Source: Planctomycetota bacterium | GTDB lineage: Bacteria; Planctomycetota; UBA1135; UBA2386 | Length of the DNA: 54,948 bases | Direction: 5' to 3' | NCBI GenBank assembly: GCA_025459175.1 | Contig: JALORC010000035.1 | Span: forward strand, 1 to 54,948 | Shown here: positions 43,515-53,988 of the stretch, piece after piece | How the letters are laid out: the number at the start of each line of letters is the position of its first letter | Position numbering within the stretch: the first letter of the stretch is position 1 | The notes under the pieces: model-generated | The model's input: only the letters and a program-made list of their open reading frames with translations | What the model was told of the DNA's origin: nothing | Database searches by the model: none | Translations under genes and position numbers: made by a program

Positions 43515-43561
43515 CCGGGGGCGGGGCTCGGTGTGGCAGCCGACCTGCTGTCTGCTGGTCG

Positions 43562-45841
<2,280 letters not shown>

Positions 45842-46045
45842 CGTGCGGTGGCTGGGGGGAGCGGGCGGGGCGGGCGATCTTACGTCCGGTGCCCGGCGGA
45901 GCCATCGTCGCGCGGTTCCTGGGCACACCGCCGCCTCGGCGGGGCATAGGTGTTTTCCCGCAACGAGACACCCGCTGCCATCGGTGTCATGGTGGCTTCG
46001 AGGCGCGGGTTCGGGACCACCTGAGTCGAACCGGGGCAACGGTCG

Positions 46046-46471
46046 ATGTCGTCGGTGCAACCCTGCGTCGAAGTGAAAGACCACTCGCCACAACCGAGTC
46101 GCGCTCGCGAGCGCGGCAACCTGATGCTGGAGGTCGCGGCCGCGACCGTGTTGCTGGCGATCAGCCTCACCGGCGCGGCCGGCATGATCAGCGCGGGGCT
46201 CACGACCAGTTCCGCCAGTCGCAAGATCAACCAGGGTGCGCGGTTCCTCGAATCCGTGCTCGCCGGCATCGAGGCGCAGCCCACGGCCGCGTTGCTGGCC
46301 ATGAACGGCAACCTGTTCCATGACCGCGTCACGCCGGCGCAGAGCGTGTTCCGCGTCGAGCTGCAGACCACCCGTGTCGGTATCGGGCGCATCGAGGTCT
46401 TGCTCGTGCTGAGTCTGACCAAGACCGGCGCCGAGGTGGCTCGGGTCGCAACCGTGCGGAGCATCGGATGA
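46046..46471 (+). CDS. Type IV/II pilin-like protein 1
   Basis: The 141-residue product has a prepilin leader ending in Arg-Gly, then NLMLE, with Glu at mature position 5, and a hydrophobic helix (about 28-50 of the precursor). This is the class III signal for prepilin peptidase and assembly into a pilus or pseudopilus. The rest is short and has no Cys pair. Its stop overlaps the next start by four bases. It begins a four-gene operon. Confidence 0.72.
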   Translation: MSSVQPCVEVKDHSPQPSRARERGNLMLEVAAATVLLAISLTGAAGMISAGLTTSSASRKINQGARFLESVLAGIEAQPTAALLAMNGNLFHDRVTPAQSVFRVELQTTRVGIGRIEVLLVLSLTKTGAEVARVATVRSIG

Positions 46472-47073
46472 ATCGGCTCGCACCGAGACGATCGCACCCG
46501 GAGTCCGGGTCGAGCATCGTCGAGCTCACCATCGGCGGGGCCTTGATCGCGATCCTCGGCGTGGCGGCGATGAGTCTCACTGCCGCCAGTCGCGATGGCG
46601 CCGCCACGGCGCGGCAGGCGACCTTGCGCACGACGTCGCTGCGCAACGCCAGCACCGTCATGCGCGAGGACCTGGTGCAGACCGCGGCCGCCCGACTGAC
46701 GGTCACCAAGGTGGCAGGCCAGAACGACGTCGTCACCCTCCAGCGCCCGATCCTCACCGCCGGGGCCACACCGGTGTGGGGCGCGTTCGATCCGAAGGCG
46801 GCGCCGGCGCTGCGCATGCGCGCCGATCACTTCACGCGCTTCGTCGTCGTCGGCGCGGCCGGCGGCCGCGAGCTGCGGCGGCAGACCCTCGCACCGGACC
46901 TGACCACGATCGCCGAGGAAGTCGTCGCCCGCGGTCTGGCCGGTGGCGCGACAGTGCCCGCTGGCCTCACCGTCGATCCGGTCGGCGACATGTGGCGGGT
47001 CACGATCGGTCTGGAGCAGCGGCCCGACAAGCCGCCCGAGTCCATCCAGTTCGACGTCGCACCGAAGAACTGA
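46468..47073 (+). CDS. Type IV/II pilin-like protein 2
   Basis: The 201-residue product has leader PESG then SSIVE (Glu at mature position 5), a hydrophobic helix LTIGGALIAILGVAAMSL, and a globular domain with a likely beta-sheet. The ATG overlaps the previous stop (ATGA). It resembles minor pseudopilins or PilW-like proteins. There is no peptidase, ATPase or secretin gene in this cluster, so assembly must use genes elsewhere. Confidence 0.75.
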   Translation: MNRLAPRRSHPESGSSIVELTIGGALIAILGVAAMSLTAASRDGAATARQATLRTTSLRNASTVMREDLVQTAAARLTVTKVAGQNDVVTLQRPILTAGATPVWGAFDPKAAPALRMRADHFTRFVVVGAAGGRELRRQTLAPDLTTIAEEVVARGLAGGATVPAGLTVDPVGDMWRVTIGLEQRPDKPPESIQFDVAPKN

Positions 47074-47098
47074 TCGGAACGCCACCAGGAGACCTTCC

Positions 47099-48979
47099 AT
47101 GCACACCGGCACCAGTCATCCAGCGGCTCGTGAAGCAGGCAACGCCTTGGTCGCGGTGCTGGTGGCGGCGGTCTCGGTGAGCGGCCTGCTCTACGCGGCG
47201 TTGACCACGACCACGGTCGACCTGCGCAACTCGTCGCGCAGCATCGACGACGTGCGCACCTCGGCATTGGCCCAGGCCGGCATCGAACGCGCACTCGAGG
47301 AGCTGCGTGCCGCGGGCCGCAAGTACGACACGATCAACCCGCTGCAGGGCATTCGCACGCTGTTCGCGAGCGGGCCCTACGTGCCGTTCGTGGCGACGCC
47401 GCTGGTCGTCGGCGGCCAGAACTTCGGCGAGTTCACGGTCACCGTCACCGCGGTGGTCGACACGCCGGAGTCGATGGAACTGACCATCGACTCCACCGGC
47501 TACTACCCGGTCGCTCCGGTGCACCTGGCGCCGGGCATCCCCGCGCCGCGCCACAAGAGTCTGCGCGTGTCGGTCAAGGTCGGCCTCGAGCAGAGCAAGG
47601 TGTTCGACAACGGCTACTTCATCAACAACTGGGGCTGGTTCTACGGCAGCAACATGGTCTGCAACGGCAATGCCCGCAGCAACGGCCAGTTCGACGTCGC
47701 CGGCCACGCACCGACCATCACCGGGCAACCGACCTACGACAGCCTGACCTGGGCGGGCAGCACGGCCACGTTGTCGGGCTACCGCGACGACAACGAAGAC
47801 GGTCTCGAGGACGGCAACGACGGCGGCATCTTCGCCGGTTGGGACATCACCGGCGTGAGCAACGTCAACGGCAACGGCGGACTGGTCGGCAACCAGCACG
47901 ACTACCAGGACCAGGTCGCGATGCCGAATCTCAGCGACCTCACCGCCTACGAGCAGCGCGCGATCGCGGCCGGGGGCTCGGTGTCGGTCAGCGGGATCCC
48001 GCTGTTCACCGGCGTGTACGGCGACGATTCGACCGAGAAGCAGAACCTCTATCTCGTCGGCACGCCGACCGACCCGATCCGCATCGACGGCACCGTCGTG
48101 GTGCGCGGCAGTGTGGTGCTGGCGGGTGTCATCACCGGGCAGGGCGCCATCTACGCCGGCGGCAACGTCTACGTGCCGAACGACCTCACCTACGCCGACC
48201 CGCCGACCACGGCGCGGCCGGCCGACAACACGCAGACCGAGACCCAGGCCTGGCTGACCGCCAACCGCAACAAGGACTTCGTCGCCGTGCTGTCGCGCGA
48301 GAGCATCGTGCTCGGCGACCACACCGACTACGACTGGCGCACGAGTGTCAACGGCTGGCTGTCGCACTCGATGAACCAGTCCAAGGAGGACGCGGGCGAG
48401 GACGGCATCCCGAACACCTCGCTCGGCAAGGACGGCATCGCCGGCACCGAGGACGACGACGTGCTCGAGGGCGACAGCGTGTTCACCGTCGAGACCTACA
48501 CCGCCCAGGACGAAGCCCTCGGTCTGATCCCGCCCGGCCTCACGGTCGGCAGCGTGATCCCCGGTTCGGGCGAGGACATCGACGGTGACGGCGTCTTCGA
48601 CGACACGCTGATCGTCGCCGACCTCGACCTGCCGGCACCGCTCGACACCTACGACTGGGGCGGCACCATCAGCGGTCCGGTCACCTATTCGTCGATCGCC
48701 AGCCAGGCCATGACCCGACTGGACGGTGTCTTCTACACCAACCACGCGTTCGCCTGGATGACGACACCGACGCAGCCGATCCACGTGAACGGGTCCGTCG
48801 TGTCGCGCAACGAGAGCATCATCTACGGAGGCCCGAGCCTCAACTTCAACTACGACTGCCGCCTGCTCGGTGGCAGCTCGAGCGTGATCGGCGACATGCT
48901 GCCGCGCATGCTGACGGGACTCGAAGTGCGTGGCTGGATGGTGCTCGACGAGGACCCGAACCTCGCCATCAGCCTGTGA
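47099..48979 (+). CDS. Large PilX-like pilus-associated protein
   Basis: The 626-residue product has a short leader and a hydrophobic helix after NALVAV (about 15-36), as in PilX-type minor pilins. Most of the length is beta-rich, with calcium-loop-like acidic stretches (DDNEDGLEDGNDGG near 236 and EDIDGDGVFDD near 496) and a polymer-forming segment (RIDGTVVVRGSVVLAGV, GQGAIYAGG). It is probably displayed on the surface, perhaps as a tip adhesin. An AGGAG ribosome site precedes the ATG. Confidence 0.75.
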   Translation: MHTGTSHPAAREAGNALVAVLVAAVSVSGLLYAALTTTTVDLRNSSRSIDDVRTSALAQAGIERALEELRAAGRKYDTINPLQGIRTLFASGPYVPFVATPLVVGGQNFGEFTVTVTAVVDTPESMELTIDSTGYYPVAPVHLAPGIPAPRHKSLRVSVKVGLEQSKVFDNGYFINNWGWFYGSNMVCNGNARSNGQFDVAGHAPTITGQPTYDSLTWAGSTATLSGYRDDNEDGLEDGNDGGIFAGWDITGVSNVNGNGGLVGNQHDYQDQVAMPNLSDLTAYEQRAIAAGGSVSVSGIPLFTGVYGDDSTEKQNLYLVGTPTDPIRIDGTVVVRGSVVLAGVITGQGAIYAGGNVYVPNDLTYADPPTTARPADNTQTETQAWLTANRNKDFVAVLSRESIVLGDHTDYDWRTSVNGWLSHSMNQSKEDAGEDGIPNTSLGKDGIAGTEDDDVLEGDSVFTVETYTAQDEALGLIPPGLTVGSVIPGSGEDIDGDGVFDDTLIVADLDLPAPLDTYDWGGTISGPVTYSSIASQAMTRLDGVFYTNHAFAWMTTPTQPIHVNGSVVSRNESIIYGGPSLNFNYDCRLLGGSSSVIGDMLPRMLTGLEVRGWMVLDEDPNLAISL

Positions 48980-49500
48980 GCAACCACATGCGCGTCCAGC
49001 TCGCACCGAAGTCGACATTCCTCGCGGCGCTGGCGGCCGCGGCCGGTGGGTTCCTGTCGGCGCAGACTCGTGCGCCCGAGGACCAGCCGAAGTACCGGAT
49101 CCAGGGCGCCGAGGTTCGGCTGCCGTCGGAGAACCGCACCAGCGCCGCCGAACTGGTCGGCATCGAACGCGGCGACAGCGCTTTCCGCGCCCGGACGCCG
49201 GTGCTCGCGGGACGCGCCGCCCCGGCCAAGGTCGACGTCGAGGCGTTGCGCCAGCGACGGCTCGCGACCTACGGCGACACCGCGGCGTCGCCGTCGGCGC
49301 CGGCCGGGGAATCGGCGCCGGTCGACATGACGGGCGCCGTCGACCTGATGGCGCCCTCGCTCGATCCGCAGGCGAGCGTGCGGCTGCGGCTGCAGAGTTT
49401 TCGCATCGTGACGATGTCGATCGGGGCCCTGCTGCTGGGCGTCGCGATCGTGATCACGATGCGCTTGCGGCGATCCGACCGGCAGCGAGCGCCGGCCTGA
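48976..49500 (+). CDS. Single-pass membrane protein ending the pilin operon
   Basis: The 174-residue product has a hydrophobic N-terminus (about 14-28) that is probably a signal peptide, a Pro/Ala/Arg-rich region (about 30-115), and a membrane helix (about 143-162) followed by basic residues. GTG 48976 overlaps the previous stop (GTGA); ATG 48988 is an alternative start. There is no known domain. Its position suggests a role in assembling or anchoring the pilin-like proteins. Confidence 0.6.
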   Translation: MSNHMRVQLAPKSTFLAALAAAAGGFLSAQTRAPEDQPKYRIQGAEVRLPSENRTSAAELVGIERGDSAFRARTPVLAGRAAPAKVDVEALRQRRLATYGDTAASPSAPAGESAPVDMTGAVDLMAPSLDPQASVRLRLQSFRIVTMSIGALLLGVAIVITMRLRRSDRQRAPA

Positions 49501-49518
49501 GCGGGTGCGGTCTCAGGC
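49495..49518. terminator. Hairpin overlapping both stop codons
   Basis: GCCTGA / TCAGGC with a 12-nt loop places the stop codon of each converging gene inside one arm. It is a plausible bidirectional terminator. There is no T-run. Confidence 0.35.
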
Positions 49519-50673
49519 GGGCCGTCGCTGCCCGAGCCCCGCGTCGTGCCCGACCGCGCGATCGGCGAGGCGGCTGCCGAGGCGCTGCCGCGCGGGTTCG
49601 AACCGTCGGCCGACGAGGTGCCACAGCACCAGCGCCGACAGCAACACCGCCAGCATCACCAGTTCCCCGCGATGCCGCACGAACCACGGCGCGGTGATTC
49701 CGGCGGCGGCCATCACCCACAGATAGTGCAGCAGGTAGACCGGGTAGGAGAGTTCGCCGAGCGCGCGGTCGAGCTTGCTGTGCTGGGTGGCCTGGAACAC
49801 GAACGGCAACAGCAGCGCGACCACGGCCGCCAGCGGCGGCATGCCGTACGGCGCGCTCTGCCACTGGCTCGGCATCAGTTGGTGCGCCAGCACGAGTCCG
49901 AGCACGGTCGCGGTCGCGAGGCGCCCGGCCCACGGCCGCAGCAGGTCGCGCGCGCCGAGCCAGCGCCACACGCGCCACGCGGCCGCGCCGGCGAGGAACA
50001 GCGCCAGCTCGGTCGGGAAGAAGCGATAGGTCCACGGATCGTGGCCGATCCGGTAGTGGCGCATCAGCCACACGCGCAACACGATGCTGCCGGCGGCGAG
50101 CAGCAGCACGACGGACAGCCGGCGGCGCACCAGCAGCGGCGCCAGCGAATAGAACATCAGTTCGAGGCCGATGGTCCAGGCCTGCGGCACCCACAGGAAC
50201 CGCCACGCCGGCAGCGGCTCGCCGTGCATGTCGGCGGTGAAGTAGATGGTGTTCGCGGTCGGGTCGACGCCGAAGAACAGCAGCAGGTCCTGGCCGACGA
50301 TGGTCAGGTTCGGCAGCGCGAGGGCGATCCACTCGCCCCAACGCATCTGCGCACCGTGCTCGCGCCACGTCGTCAGCGGCGCCAGTTCGATCCCGGCCGC
50401 GGCGCGCAACACGAACGCGGTCGCGATGGTCAGCACCAGCACGGCGAAGAACATCGGCAGCAGGCGCAGCAGCCGGCTCTTCGCGAACGCGCCGTAGGAG
50501 CCCGGGCCGACGTACTTCTCGTTGAGGATCAGGGCCATGTAGAAGCCGCTGATCACGTAGAAGCACTGCACCGAGGCCGGGCCGTCGGTCATCCGCAACC
50601 ACGACAGCCCCGCGGGCGGCCCGGCATGGGCAGCGACGACGGCGAGCGCCAGGAGCAGTCGGAGGAGTCCCAT
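49513..50673 (-). CDS. Acyltransferase-3 family membrane protein (OafA-like) 1
   Basis: The 386-residue product has about ten hydrophobic helices. It starts with the family's Arg-x10-His block (RLLLALAVVAAH, Arg5 and His16) and has ASVQCFYVISGFYMALIL after it. These enzymes move acyl groups across the membrane to sugars of lipopolysaccharide, peptidoglycan or antibiotics. A second family member lies 73 bp upstream on the same strand, so the two may be one transcript. The sugar acceptor is unknown; no glycosyltransferase is nearby. Confidence 0.83.
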   Translation of the reverse strand: MGLLRLLLALAVVAAHAGPPAGLSWLRMTDGPASVQCFYVISGFYMALILNEKYVGPGSYGAFAKSRLLRLLPMFFAVLVLTIATAFVLRAAAGIELAPLTTWREHGAQMRWGEWIALALPNLTIVGQDLLLFFGVDPTANTIYFTADMHGEPLPAWRFLWVPQAWTIGLELMFYSLAPLLVRRRLSVVLLLAAGSIVLRVWLMRHYRIGHDPWTYRFFPTELALFLAGAAAWRVWRWLGARDLLRPWAGRLATATVLGLVLAHQLMPSQWQSAPYGMPPLAAVVALLLPFVFQATQHSKLDRALGELSYPVYLLHYLWVMAAAGITAPWFVRHRGELVMLAVLLSALVLWHLVGRRFEPARQRLGSRLADRAVGHDAGLGQRRPA

Positions 50674-50746
50674 GGCAGGGGCAGGACGTGCCGGGGAACG
50701 AACGAGGAACCGCGACTGTCCCGCCGGGCGTCGCGTTCCGCCAGCC

Positions 50747-51841
50747 TCAGGTGAGCCGGTCTTTGCAACGAAGTAGTGGCAACTCGAACCAGCGGTAGCT
50801 GGTGCTCGCGACCAGCCACAGAGCGAGCAGCCAGAGCACAGCGCGCAGGATCAATCCACCGCCAAGACCGCACCAATGCATGCCGCGCACCAGCAGCTCG
50901 GCCACCAGCACGTGCCACACGTACAACCCGTAGCTGATGCTGCCGATACGGCCGAGCCACGGGTTCGCCAGCAGGCGCGCGAGACGACCGGGGACCAGCG
51001 CCGCCGCGCACCAGATCGCGAAGGCGGCCGCCACCGCGGAGTAGCCGACCGCCTGGAACCACGCCGAGGTGTCCGGATCGACGGCTTGCACCGGCATCGC
51101 CAGCACCCAGGCGATCGTCGCGGTGGCGGGCAGCAGGCCCCAGTGCACCAGTCGCGCCAGGTGGCCCCGCCACGGCGAGTCATGGACGAGGGCCAGCAGG
51201 GCGCCGAACGCCAGTGTGTCCCAACGACAGAACGTCAGCACATAGATCGCATCCGGGCCGAGCTGGGGCCGTGCCAGCATGCGCAGCACCGGCGTCAGCA
51301 CGATCATCGCGACCACGACGATCGCGATCGCCGTGCGACTCGCGCGCAGGATCAGCAGCGGCCAACCGAGGTAGAACTGTTCCTCGACGGCGAGGCTCCA
51401 CAGCAGCGCCAGCGCCGCGGTGGTCCAGCCCTGGGCGGCGATGTGGAAGTTGATCAGCCAGGTCGCGGCCCAGACGAGCGGTGCTGGCGCCGCCAGATGA
51501 CCGAACTCCGGCACCAGCCACGCGACCAGCACCAGCGTCAGCAGGTACAGCCACGCGAGCGGGAAGATGCGCAGTGCGCGCCGGATCCAGAAGCGCCGCA
51601 GGGCGCCGTCGGTGCCGCGCGCGCGCAGCAGGATCGACGTGATCAGGAACCCGCTCAGCACGAAGAACAGGTCGACGCCGATCCAGGCGCCGCGGCTGGC
51701 GTGCCAGATGCCGCCGTCGTTGCCGTTCTGCCGCCCCAGCAGCAGCGGCGCGTGCCCGTAGAGCACCAGCAGCACGGCGATCGCACGCAGGCCGTCGAGG
51801 CCAGCGTGGTGCACCGGGGGCTTCGGCTCGGACGAGGGCAT
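50747..51841 (-). CDS. Acyltransferase-3 family membrane protein (OafA-like) 2
   Basis: The 364-residue product has about ten hydrophobic helices, with LDGLRAIAVLLVLYGHAPLL (Arg19-x10-His30) near the N-terminus and GVDLFFVLSGFLITSILL following. It has clear family identity. It is only loosely similar to its neighbour, so this is not a recent duplication. The ATG at 51841 is 80 bp from the divergent deoxyhypusine synthase start. Confidence 0.85.
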   Translation of the reverse strand: MPSSEPKPPVHHAGLDGLRAIAVLLVLYGHAPLLLGRQNGNDGGIWHASRGAWIGVDLFFVLSGFLITSILLRARGTDGALRRFWIRRALRIFPLAWLYLLTLVLVAWLVPEFGHLAAPAPLVWAATWLINFHIAAQGWTTAALALLWSLAVEEQFYLGWPLLILRASRTAIAIVVVAMIVLTPVLRMLARPQLGPDAIYVLTFCRWDTLAFGALLALVHDSPWRGHLARLVHWGLLPATATIAWVLAMPVQAVDPDTSAWFQAVGYSAVAAAFAIWCAAALVPGRLARLLANPWLGRIGSISYGLYVWHVLVAELLVRGMHWCGLGGGLILRAVLWLLALWLVASTSYRWFELPLLRCKDRLT

Positions 51842-51921
51842 GCGGCGCCGAAGGCTAGCGGGCCGAAGGTCGGCGTACAGGGGCGATTGTCGCGCGTCGC
51901 TGTGGTAAACCGCTTCGCCCC

Positions 51922-52983
51922 ATGACCACCTCCGGTCTCCCGATCCTCGAGTTCGTCACCCGCAACTACAAGAACTTCAACTCGCGCAGCACGCGCGACG
52001 CGTTGTTCGCCTACTGGGACCACGTGCGCTCGGGCGGTCGCATGTACGTGGCGATGGCCGGCGCGATGTCGTCGGCGCAGCTCGGCATCACGCTGGCGCC
52101 GGCGATCCGCAGCGGGCTCGTGCACGGGCTGTCGGTGACGGGCGCCAACCTCGAGGAGTCGCTGTTCCGGCTGGTCGCGCACCACTCGTACAAGGACTTC
52201 CCCGACTACCGCTACTTCACCAAGCAGGACGACACCGCGATCCTCGGCCAGCGCATGCGGCGCGTCACCGACACGTCGATCCCCGAGGACGAGGCGTTCC
52301 GGTCGGTCGAGAAGATCCTGGTGCCGATGTGGGTCGAGGCGACCAAGAACGGCGAGCGCCGGTTCTGGCACGAGTACTTCTACGACCTCGTGAAGCGCCT
52401 GCCGAAGAAGCTGTTCGAGGGCAATCCCGACGAGTGCTGGCTGCTGGCCGCCGCCGAGAAGAACCTGCCGATCGTCGTGCCGGGCCACGAGGACAGCACG
52501 TTCGGCAACATCTTCGCGTCGCACGTGAAGCTCGGTGAGTGCAGTGCGAGCATCGTCAAGTCGGGCATCGAGTACATGGCGCAGCTCTACGACGACTACC
52601 GGGTGCTGTCGAAGGGCAAGGGCATCGGCTTCTTCCAGATCGGCGGCGGTATCGCCGGCGACTTCCCGATCTGCGTGGTGCCGTCGATCAAGTACGACCT
52701 GCAGGAGCCGGTGAAGCCGTGGGCGTACTTCTGCCAGATCAGCGATTCGACGACGTCCTACGGGTCCTACTCGGGCGCCACGCCCAACGAGAAGATCACC
52801 TGGGACAAGCTGACCGAGGACACGCCGATGTTCGTCGTCGAGTCGGACGCGACCATCGTCGTGCCGCTGATGCTGCAGGCGCTGCTCGAGTGCCAGCAGG
52901 ACCCGAAGGCCGCCGATGCGCTGATCAAGGCCTGCCGCGCGCACACCAGGAAGTCGATGGCGAAGCCGAAGCCGGCGAAGTGA
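51922..52983 (+). CDS. Deoxyhypusine synthase homologue
   Basis: The 353-residue NAD-fold protein resembles deoxyhypusine synthase, with VSGTG-like SVTGANLEE near 73-80 and GFFQIGGGIAGD near 236. The signature SGATPNEKITWDKL gives Glu290, Trp294 and Lys296, equal to human Glu323, Trp327 and the catalytic Lys329. Human Asp316 is Tyr283 here, and the His288 block is replaced by GDFPIC. Bacteria lack eIF5A, so it should act on another acceptor. Homospermidine synthesis, known for related enzymes, is one candidate. The changed spermidine contacts make the substrate uncertain. Confidence 0.82.
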   Translation: MTTSGLPILEFVTRNYKNFNSRSTRDALFAYWDHVRSGGRMYVAMAGAMSSAQLGITLAPAIRSGLVHGLSVTGANLEESLFRLVAHHSYKDFPDYRYFTKQDDTAILGQRMRRVTDTSIPEDEAFRSVEKILVPMWVEATKNGERRFWHEYFYDLVKRLPKKLFEGNPDECWLLAAAEKNLPIVVPGHEDSTFGNIFASHVKLGECSASIVKSGIEYMAQLYDDYRVLSKGKGIGFFQIGGGIAGDFPICVVPSIKYDLQEPVKPWAYFCQISDSTTSYGSYSGATPNEKITWDKLTEDTPMFVVESDATIVVPLMLQALLECQQDPKAADALIKACRAHTRKSMAKPKPAK

Positions 52984-52992
52984 ACGCGGCGA

Positions 52993-53008
52993 CGGCCTGG
53001 TCAGGCCG
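52993..53008. terminator. Hairpin between the deoxyhypusine synthase and transposase genes
   Basis: CGGCCT, loop GGTC, AGGCCG lies between two converging stop codons and overlaps the transposase stop. It is a plausible bidirectional terminator with a strong 6-bp stem and no T-run. Confidence 0.4.
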
Positions 53009-53720
53009 GGCGCTCCGTCACCGACAGCAGTCCGTGGCGACGCCAGCCGATCGTCAGCAGCCACGTGTGCGCCTCGGCGACCGGGCGAACGATGGCTTCG
53101 AGGCCGCGCACGACGATCGGCTCGCGGAAGCCGTCGAACCACGGTGCCGAGGTGAACGTGTCGATGGCCTGCGGCACCGCCACCATGCGGCCCTCGGCGG
53201 CATGGTGGTGCGCATTGCCGAGCACGTAGCGCAGCGCGTTCCGCACCTCGCGCGGCGAACGCAGGATGTGGTCGTGATACCGATCGGCGAACACCCGCCC
53301 GCGCCGTTGCCACAGCCGGTTGAGGGTGCGAGCGACGCGGATCAACAGGCCCTGTACGCCGCGTGACAGTGCGCTACGGCCGCCTGCCTCGACGACGAAG
53401 TGCAGGTGGTCGTTGAGCACCGCGTAGTGGATCAATCGGAAGCCGTTGCGGTCACAGCCGGCGGCGAAGGCCGTGCGCAGCGCAGCGTAGGCATCGCGGC
53501 GGCGAAGCGGTGGCAGGTGCTCGCGGAGCTTCTGGGTCACGTGAACCGGGAAGCGGGCGGCGAGTGCCTCGCGAGCGTCGTGCGAGACTCCGGCGCGATC
53601 GCCGTTCGGCTTGCGGCCCGCACCGGCGCGGCGGCCGCCATGGGCGGCGCGGAACGGCAGCAGCTGGGCGCGTGGTGCCTTGGGCTGCTTGCTGCGGTTC
53701 GTCTTCGCCGGTGTCGCCAT
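53001..53720 (-). CDS. REP-associated tyrosine transposase (Y1/HUH family)
   Basis: The 239-residue product has a basic N-terminus with GGRRAGAGRKP, then the Y1 transposase domain. The HUH motif is His105-Leu-His107 in LNDHLHFVVEA, followed by GRVFADRYHDHIL and LRYVLGNAHHH. The catalytic Tyr is probably Tyr148 or Tyr165; I cannot decide between them. Such RAYT proteins nick single-stranded DNA at REP hairpins and are usually single-copy housekeeping-like genes. No terminal repeats of an insertion sequence are seen, which fits RAYT rather than IS200. Confidence 0.82.
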   Translation of the reverse strand: MATPAKTNRSKQPKAPRAQLLPFRAAHGGRRAGAGRKPNGDRAGVSHDAREALAARFPVHVTQKLREHLPPLRRRDAYAALRTAFAAGCDRNGFRLIHYAVLNDHLHFVVEAGGRSALSRGVQGLLIRVARTLNRLWQRRGRVFADRYHDHILRSPREVRNALRYVLGNAHHHAAEGRMVAVPQAIDTFTSAPWFDGFREPIVVRGLEAIVRPVAEAHTWLLTIGWRRHGLLSVTERPA

Positions 53721-53791
53721 CTTGATTCAGCAGTATTATGATGCCCCGAGGTGCCGAGAGCAAGAGCCGAGGCGTGGTTCTGGTCCGGATC

Positions 53792-53811
53792 CGCGAGTCC
53801 GCGGAGTCGCG
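53792..53811. repeat. REP-like imperfect palindrome upstream of the RAYT gene
   Basis: CGCGA-G-TCCGCGGA-G-TCGCG is a 20-bp near-perfect palindrome with one G-G mismatch pair in each arm, about 72 bp from the transposase start. Small mismatched palindromes near RAYT genes are their usual targets. Whether it recurs in the genome cannot be seen here. Confidence 0.4.
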
Positions 53812-53931
53812 ACGTTGCTGCGCCTGGTCGCGGCAGGCCTCCTGGTCGAAGTCCATGGCCTGGTGGGCGGCGGCAGTCAGGGACACCCGCTCGTCGATCG
53901 GCACATTACGAAGTGCCTGCCGGCATGGCTG

Positions 53932-53953
53932 GCTCGCCAGGGCCTTGGCGAGC
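53932..53953. repeat. Strong hairpin between RAYT and DUF1615-like genes
   Basis: An 8-bp stem GCTCGCCA / TGGCGAGC around a 6-nt loop lies 36-57 bp after the stop of the minus-strand gene at 53989. It could be a terminator for that gene (no T-run seen) or another REP-type unit. Confidence 0.35.
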
Positions 53954-53988
53954 AGCCCGAAGAGCGCCCGTGGCGAACCTCGATCTGC

